Part shown: in pieces, positions 8,531 through 18,579 of the stretch | How positions within the stretch are numbered: the stretch's first letter is position 1 | How the letters are laid out: every line of letters starts with the position of its first letter | Assembly (NCBI GenBank): GCA_009829735.1 | Contig: CM020619.1 | Span: 18,853,816 to 18,917,815 of the forward strand | Length of the DNA stretch: 64,000 bases | Reading direction: 5' to 3' | Source of the DNA: Pyropia yezoensis | Lineage: Eukaryota > Rhodophyta > Bangiophyceae > Bangiales > Bangiaceae | The notes under the pieces: model-generated | What the model saw: the letters and a program-made list of their open reading frames with translations, nothing else | Database searches by the model: none | Told to the model about the DNA's origin: nothing | Made by a program: the position numbers and the translations under genes

Positions 8531-11500
8531 ATGACCGTTGGAGCTGGTCGTCCGAAGCTCACAACGGCAGCCTCGGCCAAGTGGGTCAAGAGGACGAACC
8601 AACCGTGCCGGATACTACAGCGACCTAGGGAGTCCGCCCACCTCGGGTAGGACTCCCCAAGAACGTAAACCCACGTCGGGTCATCGCGGTGCTGACGGGT
8701 GAGAGCTTCCAGGTGGCTGGACGGGTGCAACTTGCCCCCGGCCGCGCCTGTTGTGCCCGTATCGTACTTGATACCGGGTCAGAAGCCTCCTTGATACGCA
8801 AGTCGCTATTACCACAGGAGATGAAGCTCCAACGCTGGAGGTCTAAAGCTGACCATCTGATCGATATCAATGGTGGGGTACTTCCCATCGTTGGTGCCGT
8901 GACCCTACCAACTAGGTTGGGGACCCATGAGGTCGACGTGACCTATGGAGTAGTTGAGAATATTTCGGTACCCCTGCTTCTGGGTACCCCTTATGTTGTT
9001 ACACAAGTGCCTTTGATTTGTGGCCCTGAGTATTGGGTCAAGTTGATGAATGGGGAAACCATCCCCATCCTTGTTAAGGGAAAGTCTGTGGCTCCTATGA
9101 CAGTCTCACAGTCGAAGCCTGTTTGCTCTGTGAGAGAAGGATTTACTGCTACCCTGCGTCTAGCCCGTAAGGTCACGTTGCCCCCCCACTCGGTGGCGCA
9201 CGTTGACGTTGTAACTGATTATACGGGGAACGGGTTGGTGCACCCTCACCCCCGTCTTGCTCGCAAGCACCAAGTGCATGTTGCCCTTGGCACGATGGAC
9301 TCCAAAGCCGGAGTCCCGTGGAGGATCCAGGTTATGAACCTGAGCTCGTTGCCCAAGTACTTCAAGTCGGGAGCCAAGTTGGGCTATATCGACCAACACG
9401 AGGGACCGGTAGTAGCGGTCACCCTCAACGCGGGCGCAAGTAGCGACCCGAAGCCCGGAAAGGAGAAGCATCAAGCCAAGTCGGCCGCCTCTCCTCGGCC
9501 CCATGTGAACATGGAGGGTGTCCCACCCAGGTTGAGGGTTCAAGTTGAACACCTCTTGGACCAATATCACAAGTTGTGGGATGGCCAATTGGGACTCATG
9601 AGAGCCACCCAACACCGGATCGAGTTGAAGCCCGGTGCACCCCCTATACGCCAACAACCGTATAGGGGAGGACCCCGTTCAAGGGCCCTCGTTAAGGAGC
9701 AAGTTGCTCGCATGGAGGCCCTCGATGTAATCGAGGCCAGTAACGCCGAGTGGGCGAGTCCGGTGGTTATCGTCCCCAAAGTTGATGGGACCCCCCGGTT
9801 CTGTATCGACTACCGTAAGCTCAACGAGAGCACGGTGAAGGACAGTTATCCCCTACCTAGGATGGACGACTGTCTGGACTCCCTGGGGGAGGCGAACGTG
9901 TTCTCTACCCTGGACTGTAACGCGGGGTACTGGCAAATTCCCATTGCCCCGGAGGACAGGCATAAAACTACCTTTACCTGTCACTGTGGTACCTACCAGT
10001 GCAAGCGTCTACCGTTTGGCCTGTGTAACGCGCCGGCAACTTTCCAGCGCGCTATGGACATGATTCTGGCCGGAGTACGGTGGCAGATCTGTCTCGTGTA
10101 CCTAGACGATATCATTGTGCTCTCGCGAAGTCCGGAGGAACGCATTGGCCATCTTGGCCAGGTGTTCAAGCTACTTGCTGACGCCGGTGTGTCACTGAAG
10201 GCGACTAAGTGCCACCTCTTCACTCAAGAGGTGGAATACTTGGGACATGTTGTCCGTCCGGGGCGTCTCAGTGTCAACGAGAAAAACTTGAGGGCCATCC
10301 GTAAGGCTCAGTACCCCCGGACCCAGACCCAGATGAGGAGCTTCCTCGGGATGTGTAACGTGTACCGACGTTTCACCAAGGGCTTCGCCAAGGTGGCGAA
10401 ACCGTCGTATGAGTTAGTGAGCTCAACGCTACCGAAGAACCTGCCTCCCCCAAGTCGGGTGGAGCAGGAATCCTTTGAGACTCTTCGGGACCTACTGCTA
10501 AAGCCCCCTATCTTGGCTTTTCCCAGGTTGGGAGGCCACCAAATCCTGGATGTGGACGCTAGCTACGACCAACTTGGTTGTGTGTTGCTTCAGCAGCAGC
10601 CGGACAAGGAGTACTTGCCGGTGGGATACTTCAGCAACGGGCTGAACTCGGCCGAGAGGAACTACGGAGTCACCGAGTTGGAAGGACTCGCAGTGGTGTG
10701 GGCGGTGACGTCACTTCGTCACTACCTAGAGGGTGAGAAGTTCCTCATCCGCTGTGACCACCGCGCGTTGCAGTTCGTCTTCAAGACGGACTGTACGAAC
10801 ACTCGTCTCAACCGGTGGAGGGTGCGACTGGCACCCTTCAACTTTGATATTGAGTACCGACCTGGCAGGCAACATGCCCTTGCCGACGGCCTCTCTCGGG
10901 TACCTACCGAGGGGCTGGACACTAACCCAGTCGATGAGGACATCCCCATCGTGGGGGTAGTCACGCGCTCGGGTCAGGCGTTGAACCCCGAGGCGCCAGG
11001 GAACAAGAAGTACTTGCCCCTGTCCCTGGACGAGGTGGTGAAGGCCCAGGCCGAGGATCCCTTCTGCAAGTCGCAGAGGGATACACTGGATACAGTGGCG
11101 GAGACGCGGTTCTTTCTGGGAGACGATGGCCTCCTCATGAGGAGGGGGGTATTCCAGGGGACCGAACAACTTGTCGTCCCCGCATCCCTCAAGGACAGTA
11201 TCCTTGAGAGGGAGCATAACGCTCCCACAGGTGGACACCTGGGGTCTAGTAAGCTGTACCGGACCCTGAGGACCAGGTACTACTGGCCGTCCATGGTGGT
11301 GGACATCTACAGTTGGGTGGCTGCCTGCACAAGTTGTGCACAGAACCGTCTGATGGAACGGCGGCCTACTACGGCTATGCTATTGTTCCCGGCCAAGGAG
11401 CCCTTTGCCGCGTTGGCGATGGACATCCTTGGGCCACTGCCAGTGACCGAGGAGGGCAACCAGTACCTCCTGGTCATCTGTGACCGCTTCACGAAACTTA

Positions 11501-12513
11501 CGCGAGCGATCCCACTGGCAAAGATCACGGCCATGTCGGTCGTGTCAGCCTTCCTAGATCACTGGGTTGCCGCGTATGGCATTCCGGATAGTACACTATC
11601 GGACAATGGACCGCAATTTGCGTCTGTACTGTTTCAGGGAGTGCTGGATATGTTGGGGGTGCGGGCAAACTATGCCACCCCCTACCACCCACAAACTAAT
11701 GGGCAGGTGGAGCGCTTCAACAAAACTATTGTTAGGCAGCTGAGCCACTATGTGAGTGAGCACGTGAAAACGTGGGACCAATACATTTCTATTCTTACCA
11801 CTGCCTACAATTCGCAGGTTCACTCATCTACCGGGGAAGTACCCCTCGCTTTTGTGACCCCCCGTCGCGTGCGGTCTATTGCCGTGCGGCGGCCGCTCCC
11901 AACTAGGGAGGATGGTGGCAGTACGCCTACTCCTACTGAGAGTAAGGCGGAGTTCGCTGCTAGGCTTGAACACCTCATCCCTAAAGTCAGGGCGGAGATG
12001 GGCAAAGCACAAAAGCGCTACAAGCGTACCTTTGACAAAAAGGTGCGCAACGCCAAGCATGTCCCCGAGCAGGGTGACTGGGTATTGGTCCACTCACACA
12101 CCCCAACTGGGGGTAAGTTGGTATTCCAGACGAAGGGGCCGTACCAGGTCCTTCGTACTGATGGGCGGCGCTTCACCATCGAAAGTGACGATGGGGTCCG
12201 CACAGTGAACGGACAGGACGTGGTCAAAGTTGCACCACCGCCTGCAGGCGACCCAGCTAGGGCGCGTGCGTTGGAAGCGTGGCGCCTCCCCTCACTGCCT
12301 GCGGCCAAACAGGGCCCGCAGGGGTACGTGTTCGATAAGTTCATCGACCACGGCTGGGATGAGGACACTGACCGCCTCATGTTGAGGGTGCGTTGGTTTG
12401 GCTACAAAGCAAAGGATGATACGTGGGAGTATGTGGAGGACCTTCCCGCTGAGAAGGTCCGGGCCTACTGTGCCCGGAATGAGATAGACCCTAACAGCCC
12501 TCCCTCAACGTGA
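8531..12513 (+). pseudogene. pol: pol of copy B, frameshifted after ~32 codons
   Basis: The expected start ATG 8531 reads the same first residues as copy A, but one C is missing near 8626 (CCTAGGGAG against CCTACGGGAG). The frame then ends at about 8648. From 8689 the downstream frame is open for 1274 residues and contains protease DTGS, RT with YLDD, RNase H, integrase (HHCC, DDE) and chromodomain, but lacks a normal ATG (first codon GTG; next in-frame ATG is 8821, past the protease motif). A frameshift that skips the first pol residues could in principle still express it; otherwise it depends on another copy. Confidence 0.85.
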
Positions 12514-12624
12514 GGGAAGGCCGTGCAACAGTGCCAAGAGAGTGCTTCAAGTCGAAGTGGTACGCAGAGTGGCTTTTAACTGCAGCCCGAACCCTCACAC
12601 TCTCACAACAAAGGCAGCTGCCAA

Positions 12625-14562
12625 CTAGGCATGCATGCTAGACTCTCCAACCCCACGGCCCTCGCCCTCACGTGGAGGCGAGCGGCGAGACCCCCGGCGA
12701 TAACGCTCCTCACCAGTCGGGGGGGCCGGCGGCTCCAAGTTGGACCCGTCGCGCCCCTCACGGTCGCGCAAGTGGCGACGACCGCGGCTGCTCTTAGTCT
12801 TGCGCGCAAGTTGGCGACGCAAACGCCGGACCGACTCCGACTCTGACGGAGTCGAGGACTCCGAGACGGAGTAAGACAACTCGTCTTCCGACACGGAGGG
12901 AGAGCGCCGCGAGCGTCGGCGACGACGGCGAGGAGGCGAGTATGCCCGGCTCGCACGACGTTTGCCACGCCCAAGTGGGGCTGGATGGGGCATAATAGCC
13001 CCAATGCGAGCCAACTCGGCCGTCATAAACTCCGCCACCGACTCGCAACTCGCGGTCGCCACTGCAGTACGAACGCGCTCCTCAAGTTGAGGAGTCTCGG
13101 ACGTTTGAAGGGTTGCGGTCGACGCGCCCAACCAGGAAATGGTGCGCACCAACGTGGTGATCATCATCTCTGAGGTTAGAGGCGTGGGCGGTAACACCAA
13201 CTTGGGGTATACCGTCAGGAGGGTGGCCCCCAAGTTGGGGGACACCAGGGTGGACGACTCAACGGCCACGCTAATCGGGATGTCCCCGTGCGGCTGGTAG
13301 GGGACAGGAGGAAGCGGATGGGCACGCCGAGGTGGCGGGACCCGGGTGTAACTGCGACCCCGACTTGGGGCCCCCGCAGTAGGTTGAGTCATATGGTAAT
13401 CATGTGAGGGCACGGCCATAACTATGGGCTTGTCCGGGGGTGGAGCAGTGTGGCGATCCACCCCCGGGGCATACGGGTAGTCCCCGATGCCCAACCCCTC
13501 TCGTAGGACCACACGGCCGCCATGAAGTTCGCGAGCGACCCATACGAACTGGCGAAGTGCGCCATCGTCCTTGGGCCCACGAGTGGGGCGGCGCAACTTG
13601 TGCTCGATGCCCTCCCACTCGAGAAACTTGTGGAGGCGGAGCATCTCCTCAAGTAGAGTGAGTTGTCCTGAAGAGCACCCCTCAGCAACTAGCTGAGGGG
13701 TGAGCTGTTCCAAATCTTGGATAAGCCGGAGGAGGAGATGCCAGAGCATCCCCCGCCGCTGAACACAGGACACCCAGGTCGACATGACCTCGAGGAGCCA
13801 CTGGGTGGCCAACATGGCCCACACCAGGTGATCAGGGCCAGCCGTCAACATGACGGAGCCGAAGTGGTCAAGCAACCGTGGCAGCAACGCCGGGAACCCA
13901 TAGGGGACCTCAACTTGCGGCCACCACTCGGGCTTCTTCGGATAGTACTGCTCCTTACTGGCGGCAGACTGCTGAGGAAACTCAAGTTGAGCCGAGGTCA
14001 CCAAGTAGGGACCTCGCCGGAAGTCCTTCTTCATCCGCACATCAAATTGATGAGTGTGCGGATCGGCCTCGTGGAGGTACGGGGGGCGAGTTGCCACCGC
14101 GTCCCAAGTAAAGGTCGGCAAGTCGCCGGGACCCGGGATAGTTCCCCCGCGGTCCACCATGGCCTTGGCCCGCTGTACGTCTTCGACCTCCTCGTCGTCC
14201 AGGAAGGCAAACTGGTCCGTCCTGAAGCCGGCAGGGAACCCGACCCTACGGGGATACTTCTCCCGTAGACGGTCCCATACCCGACCCATCGCTGCGCCAA
14301 GTCGGCCACAGCGAAGAACAGTCAACCCCTCCTCATATAGAGGCCAAGCGGGGTAAAACCACCGCCCCAAGGCCTCACGCGGGACAACTTGTCCCGCCTC
14401 CGGGGGAGATCCCGCCGTCAACCCAAAGCCGGGTGACGCGGGAGTCCCATCCCCCGGAGCGATCGCGGAGCCCCCGCCGGAGGTCCCGGCGGGCGCTGCA
14501 CCGTAGGAGGTGTCTTCCATACGTTCGTCGAGAGAGTCCGTCTCCACCCCAGGGGTCGCCAT
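12625..14562 (-). CDS. ORF3: antisense accessory protein of the A/B/E chromovirus family
   Basis: 645 residues, encoded opposite to gag/pol between pol and the 3' LTR. I chose ATG 14562 because its context (gccATGG) is conserved in copy E (41519); the frame is open further upstream without an ATG. Visible parts: a Gly/Pro/Ala-rich N-terminus; a conserved middle (about 65-370) with many aromatic and acidic residues (ALGRWFYPAWPLYEEGL, RRGPYLVTSAQLEFPQQ, EWWPQVEVPYGFPALLPRL) and several predicted helices; a conserved PNLGATLLTVYPKLVLP block; and an Arg/Ser-rich tail from about 531 (RRRRRRSRRSP, then acidic SVSEDELSYS and further basic RRLRRQLARKTK). I recognise no catalytic motif. Three copies occur here (this one, 15370-17288 and 41519-43461). 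Antisense extra ORFs in this position are known in Tat-lineage plant Ty3/gypsy elements; I cannot say this one is homologous. Confidence 0.75.
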   Translation of the reverse strand: MATPGVETDSLDERMEDTSYGAAPAGTSGGGSAIAPGDGTPASPGFGLTAGSPPEAGQVVPREALGRWFYPAWPLYEEGLTVLRCGRLGAAMGRVWDRLREKYPRRVGFPAGFRTDQFAFLDDEEVEDVQRAKAMVDRGGTIPGPGDLPTFTWDAVATRPPYLHEADPHTHQFDVRMKKDFRRGPYLVTSAQLEFPQQSAASKEQYYPKKPEWWPQVEVPYGFPALLPRLLDHFGSVMLTAGPDHLVWAMLATQWLLEVMSTWVSCVQRRGMLWHLLLRLIQDLEQLTPQLVAEGCSSGQLTLLEEMLRLHKFLEWEGIEHKLRRPTRGPKDDGALRQFVWVARELHGGRVVLREGLGIGDYPYAPGVDRHTAPPPDKPIVMAVPSHDYHMTQPTAGAPSRGRSYTRVPPPRRAHPLPPVPYQPHGDIPISVAVESSTLVSPNLGATLLTVYPKLVLPPTPLTSEMMITTLVRTISWLGASTATLQTSETPQLEERVRTAVATASCESVAEFMTAELARIGAIMPHPAPLGRGKRRASRAYSPPRRRRRRSRRSPSVSEDELSYSVSESSTPSESESVRRLRRQLARKTKSSRGRRHLRDREGRDGSNLEPPAPPTGEERYRRGSRRSPPREGEGRGVGESSMHA

Positions 14563-14900
14563 GGCTCTCCCCGAGTTGGGGAGAGACGCCCTGGCTACAG
14601 CGGCACGAGACCCGCCTCGAGTTGAGGGGGATTCGGATCGTGGGTAGACGGGTGGCCTCCCCAGCGTGGGGCGGCCCAGTGGAAGGTGAAATGGAGGTGG
14701 TGGTGATGGTGAAGTGCGAACTGGGGAAAGCAAGCTGCCGAGTGGGCAAGCTTGAGGAGAGGGGCGGTCAACGTGACCGCCTCCACATCCGCGTTACGTA
14801 CTCAAGGGGGGACAGCAAGTCGCGCCCCCAACGCCGAGACGTGCGTTTACGCACCCCCTCACAGAGCCGACCGGGTCGGTCGGAACTGAGGAGAGGGGAG
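14563..14900. promoter_or_regulatory. region between ORF3 start and LTR with conserved hairpins and polypurine tract
   Basis: This 338-bp stretch would hold the ORF3 promoter and 5' leader on the minus strand and the 3' end of the element on the plus strand. It contains short perfect inverted repeats: 14565-14585 (CTCTCCCC with 5-nt loop), 14764-14780 (GCGGTCA/TGACCGC), 14841-14854 (GTGCGT/ACGCAC) and 14867-14879 (CCGAC/GTCGG). Counterparts occur in copy E at 41496-41516, 41301-41317, 41227-41240 and 41202-41214. TGAGGAGAGGGGAG at 14887-14900 directly before the LTR is the polypurine tract for plus-strand priming. The role of the hairpins is unknown. Confidence 0.55.
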
Positions 14901-15369
14901 TGTGGCAGTATTGACCCCCAGGTACGGGGGCAACACGTGCCATGCAAGGTACGGCAGGCCACTAGCCTGATCCGTTCCTCCCCCTGCATTTGGGTCCGTA
15001 TTCCCTAAGTTTGGGATAGTTAGCTTAGTAGTAAATCCAACTTGGATTTGAGGGTTTTCTGCATTTATCGTCTTGAATTTTCGTGTGGCCCGGTGGGCAG
15101 GTGCTGGGGTGGGAGATTCTGAGTGGCGAGATTCTGAGGGGACCCTGGGGGGATAAGGGGAGGGACAGCGGGGCTTGGCCCTGCGTCCCCGTCCCGACCA
15201 AGAAACTGTTGGACCACACACCATCCTCTTGTTTGTCAGTGGGGGGTTTGCCCCACAACAGGGACAGAGTGTGTGCGACTTGCACTTCTTCCGGTTCCCC
15301 CGACACGGGAGGCAGCCCATGTGCGCCGCCCCAACTTGGGTGCCGTGTGTGTAAGTGGTTTTTGCCACA
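14901..15369 (+). repeat. 3' LTR of copy B (469 bp)
   Basis: Starts TGTGGCAGTATTG and ends TTTTTGCCACA; the same length as the LTRs at 17454, 40712 and 49618. It contains a perfect 8-bp-arm inverted repeat AAATCCAA-C-TTGGATTT at 15033-15049. Open reading frames within it recur in every LTR copy only because the LTR itself is repeated. Confidence 0.92.
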
Positions 15370-17288
15370 ATTCCCTCGACGACCGTATGGAGGATACGCC
15401 CCGCGTTGCAGCCCCCGCCGGAATTTCCGGCGGGTGCTCTGCGGCTGTCCTGGGGGATGGGATGCTTGCGCTGACCGACGACGAATCGGCGGCGGGCTCT
15501 CCCCCGGAAATCGGTCCTGCCATCGCAAGGAAGGACCTGGGCATGTGGTTCTACCCGCCCTAGCCGCTGTATGAGTACTGTTGGACTTCAACACGTTACG
15601 GCCAAGTTGGGTCGTCCATTAATCGTGTCTACGAGCGCTGCCGGGAAGAGTTTCCCCTTCGGATCGGCTTCTCCGCGGGGTTCAAGACGGGTCTCTTCGC
15701 CTTCGTCGACGAGGGGGAGGTCGAAGACGTGCAGCGGTGCAAGAACGTGCTTGAGCATGGGGGTACCACCGAGGGCCCCGCCGACATGCCGTCCTTCACA
15801 TGGCACGCTGTGACAACTCGCCCACTCTACCTTCGGACGTCGGATCCGCACGTTCATCACTTTGAAGTGCGGACCGATGAAGACATCCGGCGAGGTCCCT
15901 ACTTGGTGACCTCAGCTCAACTTGATTTTTCGTTCTAAGCGCCGGCGACCAGGGAGCTCATGTATCCTAAGAAGCCCGAAAGGTGGCCTCAAGTTGAGGT
16001 CCTATATAGGTTTCGCGCGTTGCTACCGCGGTTGATTGATTACTTTGGTTCCGTGATGCTGTCGTCCAACTCGGACCACTTGGCATTTGCCATGTTGGTA
16101 ACCCTATCGCTACTGGAGGTCATGTCGACCTGGGTGGCGTGTGTACAAGTGCGCGGGGTGTTTTGGCATCTGCCGCCCCGCTTGATCCAAGGACTGGAGC
16201 AGCTCAACCCTCATCAAGTTGCTGAGGGGAGCTCGGCAAACCAACTCACTCCACTTGGGGTGATGTCGAAGCTCCACCGACTCATTGAGTGGGAGAGTAT
16301 TGAGCTCAAGTTGCGCCGGCTCGTACAAGGGGCCAAGGATCAAGGCGCACTTCGCCAATCCCTGTGGGTATGCCCTGAACTTCACGACGGACGAGTTGTC
16401 CTCAAGGACGGGTTGGGTATCGAGCTCTACCCTCACGCCCCGGGGGTGGAGCGCAACACTGGACCACCCCGTGACAAGCACTTGGTCTTGGGTGTTGCCA
16501 CCCACGATGAGTACCGGGCGCAAGCAGCCGTGGCGGTCCCAACTCGGGGTCGCGGCTACCCTCGGACTCCGCTGACTCGGCCTCTTCCTCCTCCTCCTCC
16601 GGATCCCTTCCATCCGCACGGGGACATCCCAATCGGTGTTGTTTTCGAGTCGTCCACGCCTGTGTCCCCCAACTTGGGGGCCACACTACTTACGGTCTAC
16701 CCCAAGTTGGTGCTGCCGTCGGCTCCTTTGACATCAGAGATGATGGTCACCACGTTGGTGCGTACTATCTCATGGCTGGCCGCGTCGGCCGCCACGCGTC
16801 AAGTGTCAGAAGCCCCTCAACTTGAGGATCGCGCTCGCGCGGTGGGTGCGACTGCGAGTTGCGAGTCGGTCGCTGAGTTCGTGACAACCGAGTTGGCTCG
16901 GATTGGCTCGGTTATGCCATTGTCGGCCCTACTTTGGCGCGGCAAGCGTCGGGCGAGCCGTGCGTACTCCCCTTTTCGTCGTCGTCGCCGCAATTGGCGG
17001 CGGTCACCATCTGTTTCTGAAGACGAGTTGTCCTACTCCGCGTCGGAGTCATCCACTCCGTCCGAGACCGAGTCGGTCCGTCGTCTGCGCCGCCAACGTG
17101 CGCACAAGACCAAGCAAGCTGGTAACCGCGGTCGTCGTCACACCCGTAACCGTCATGCTCGTCACGAGTCCGCCTTGGAGCCGTCGGCTCCACCGACTAG
17201 CGGTGATCGTCACCGGCGGGGGTCTCCCCGCTCGCCTCCACGTGAGGGCGAGGGTCGTGGTGGTGGGGAGTCTAGCATGCGTGCCTAG
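15370..17288 (+). pseudogene. diverged ORF3 of element remnant F
   Basis: Homologous along its length to the copy B ORF3 but clearly older. It is cut at the left by B's LTR, starting at the residues matching SLDERMEDT. In-frame stops lie at about 15560-15562 (TAG where B has Trp) and 15936-15938, after which 15960-17288 is open for 442 residues. That part keeps the core (PKKPERWPQVEVLYRFRALL), the PNLGATLLTVYPKLVLP block and the Arg/Ser-rich tail, with many substitutions. Two distinct ORF3 lineages sharing the same blocks suggest the protein was under selection. Confidence 0.85.
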
Positions 17289-17453
17289 TTGGCAGCTGCC
17301 TTTGTTGTGAGAGTGAGAGGGTTACAGCTGTAGTTATGAGCCACTCTGCGTACCACTTCGACCTGAAGCACTCTCTTGGCGTTCACGTTTGGCCTTCCCT
17401 CAAGTTGAGGGAGGGCACACTGGGTCGATGTCATTCCGGGCGCAATAAGCCAA
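17289..17453 (-). mobile_element. remnant F: pol 3' end and spacer
   Basis: Sequence like 12514-12624 and 43462-43620: the ORF3/pol spacer followed by the last pol codons read on the minus strand, with the inverted repeat CCCTCAA-G-TTGAGGG near 17397-17411. It stops where the LTR at 17454 begins, so F survives only as ORF3 plus the pol terminus. Confidence 0.8.
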
Positions 17454-17922
17454 TGTGGCAGTATTGACCCCCAGGTAGGGGGCAACGCGTGCCATGCAAG
17501 GGGCGGCAGGCCACTAGCCTGATCCGTTCCTCCCCCTGCATTTGGGTCCGTATTCCCTAAGTTTGGGATAGTTAGCTTAGTAGTAAATCCAACGTGGATT
17601 TGAGGGTTTTCTGCATTTATCGTCTTGAATTTTCGTGTGGCCCAGTGGGCAGGTGCTGGGGTGGGAGATTCTGAGTGGCGAGATTCTGATGGGACCCTGG
17701 GGGGATAAGGGGAGGGGCAGCGGGGCTTGGCCTCGCTTCTTCGTCCCGACCAATAAACTGTTGGCCCACACACCATCCTCTTGTTTACTGGTGAGGGGAT
17801 TGCCCCACAACAGGGACAGAGTGTGTGCGACTTGCACTTCTTCCGGTTCCCCCGACACGGGAGGCAGCCCATGTGCGCCGCCCCAACTTGGGTGCCGCGT
17901 GTTCGAGTGGTTATTTGCCACA
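17454..17922 (+). repeat. LTR of element G (469 bp, diverged)
   Basis: Same ends as the family LTR (TGTGGCAGTATTG...TTTGCCACA) and the same 469-bp length, with scattered substitutions; one breaks the right arm of the AAATCCAA hairpin. It is followed by ~30 nt resembling the family PBS/leader (GGGAGCAGTAGGGGA), so it is a 5' LTR in plus orientation. The rest of G is missing: the sequence changes to a copia element near 17955. Confidence 0.87.
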
Positions 17923-17981
17923 TTCTTTGGGAGCAGTAGGGGACAGAGGTCACCAACCAACTCAGCTTCCAGCAGCGCTCC

Positions 17982-18569
17982 ATGGAACTGGTCAGCGCCC
18001 TCCAGCTGAAGAAGGAGTTGGACCCGAGCGGCGCCCAGGGCTCTGCGGTCTCTCATGGAAAGCAGGTTCTCTTTGAGGGGCTGGGTATGTATGGGCGCCC
18101 CGTCAAGGGCATCGGTGCAACACAGACGGGCAAGCCGAAGACCATTAGTGACAAGGGGGCTAGTCCACGCAAACGCTTTGATCCGCTGAGTGTGGCTGGT
18201 TGCTTCAAATGTGACGAGCCCTCACACACCATGCGTAGCTGCCCGCTCCCCATCGACGCGGTCAAGGCTGCCAAACGCAAGGTGGCGTACTACGACAAGA
18301 AGGCTGGCGCCGGTCGCGCGTCGACGGCCCTGGTGTTGAACCAGGTTTGCGTTGAAGTGAACGGCTATGTTGAGGAGGACGAGCCAGGCTTTGAGGTGGT
18401 GCTTCTTAGCGAGAGCACGGGCAAGGCGTTGGCTATGTTTGGGGAGTCATCCATCATCCCTCCTCCTCCAGCCGGAGTCCTCTACAATGAGGGCAAAGGG
18501 CTACCTGCGGGGCCCACGGCCGGTGACAAGGCATCCTCGCAGGAGGCGGATTTTGCATTGCGGGAGTAA
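17982..18569 (+). CDS. gag: copia element H gag C-terminal part with CCHC zinc knuckle
   Basis: 195 residues from ATG 17982. One CCHC box, CFKCDEPSHTMRSC, near residue 80 marks nucleocapsid. The part upstream is too short to include a full capsid, so the N-terminus was probably lost at the junction with the G leader. The downstream protease/integrase frame overlaps it in +1. Confidence 0.65.
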   Translation: MELVSALQLKKELDPSGAQGSAVSHGKQVLFEGLGMYGRPVKGIGATQTGKPKTISDKGASPRKRFDPLSVAGCFKCDEPSHTMRSCPLPIDAVKAAKRKVAYYDKKAGAGRASTALVLNQVCVEVNGYVEEDEPGFEVVLLSESTGKALAMFGESSIIPPPPAGVLYNEGKGLPAGPTAGDKASSQEADFALRE

Positions 18570-18579
18570 GTCTTCGTCA

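Larger units (their letters stand above)
6406..15369 (+). mobile_element. Ty3/gypsy chromovirus copy B
   Basis: Order on the plus strand: truncated 5' LTR (to 6468), primer binding site, gag, pol, antisense ORF3, polypurine tract, complete 3' LTR (14901-15369). The base after the LTR, 15370, falls inside the ORF3 of remnant F, so B (probably with A as one unit) sits in an older relative. The putative right-hand target duplication is ATTCC (15370-15374); the left-hand copy would be beyond A's far LTR, outside the window. gag and ORF3 are intact; pol has a 1-nt deletion near its start. Confidence 0.92.
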
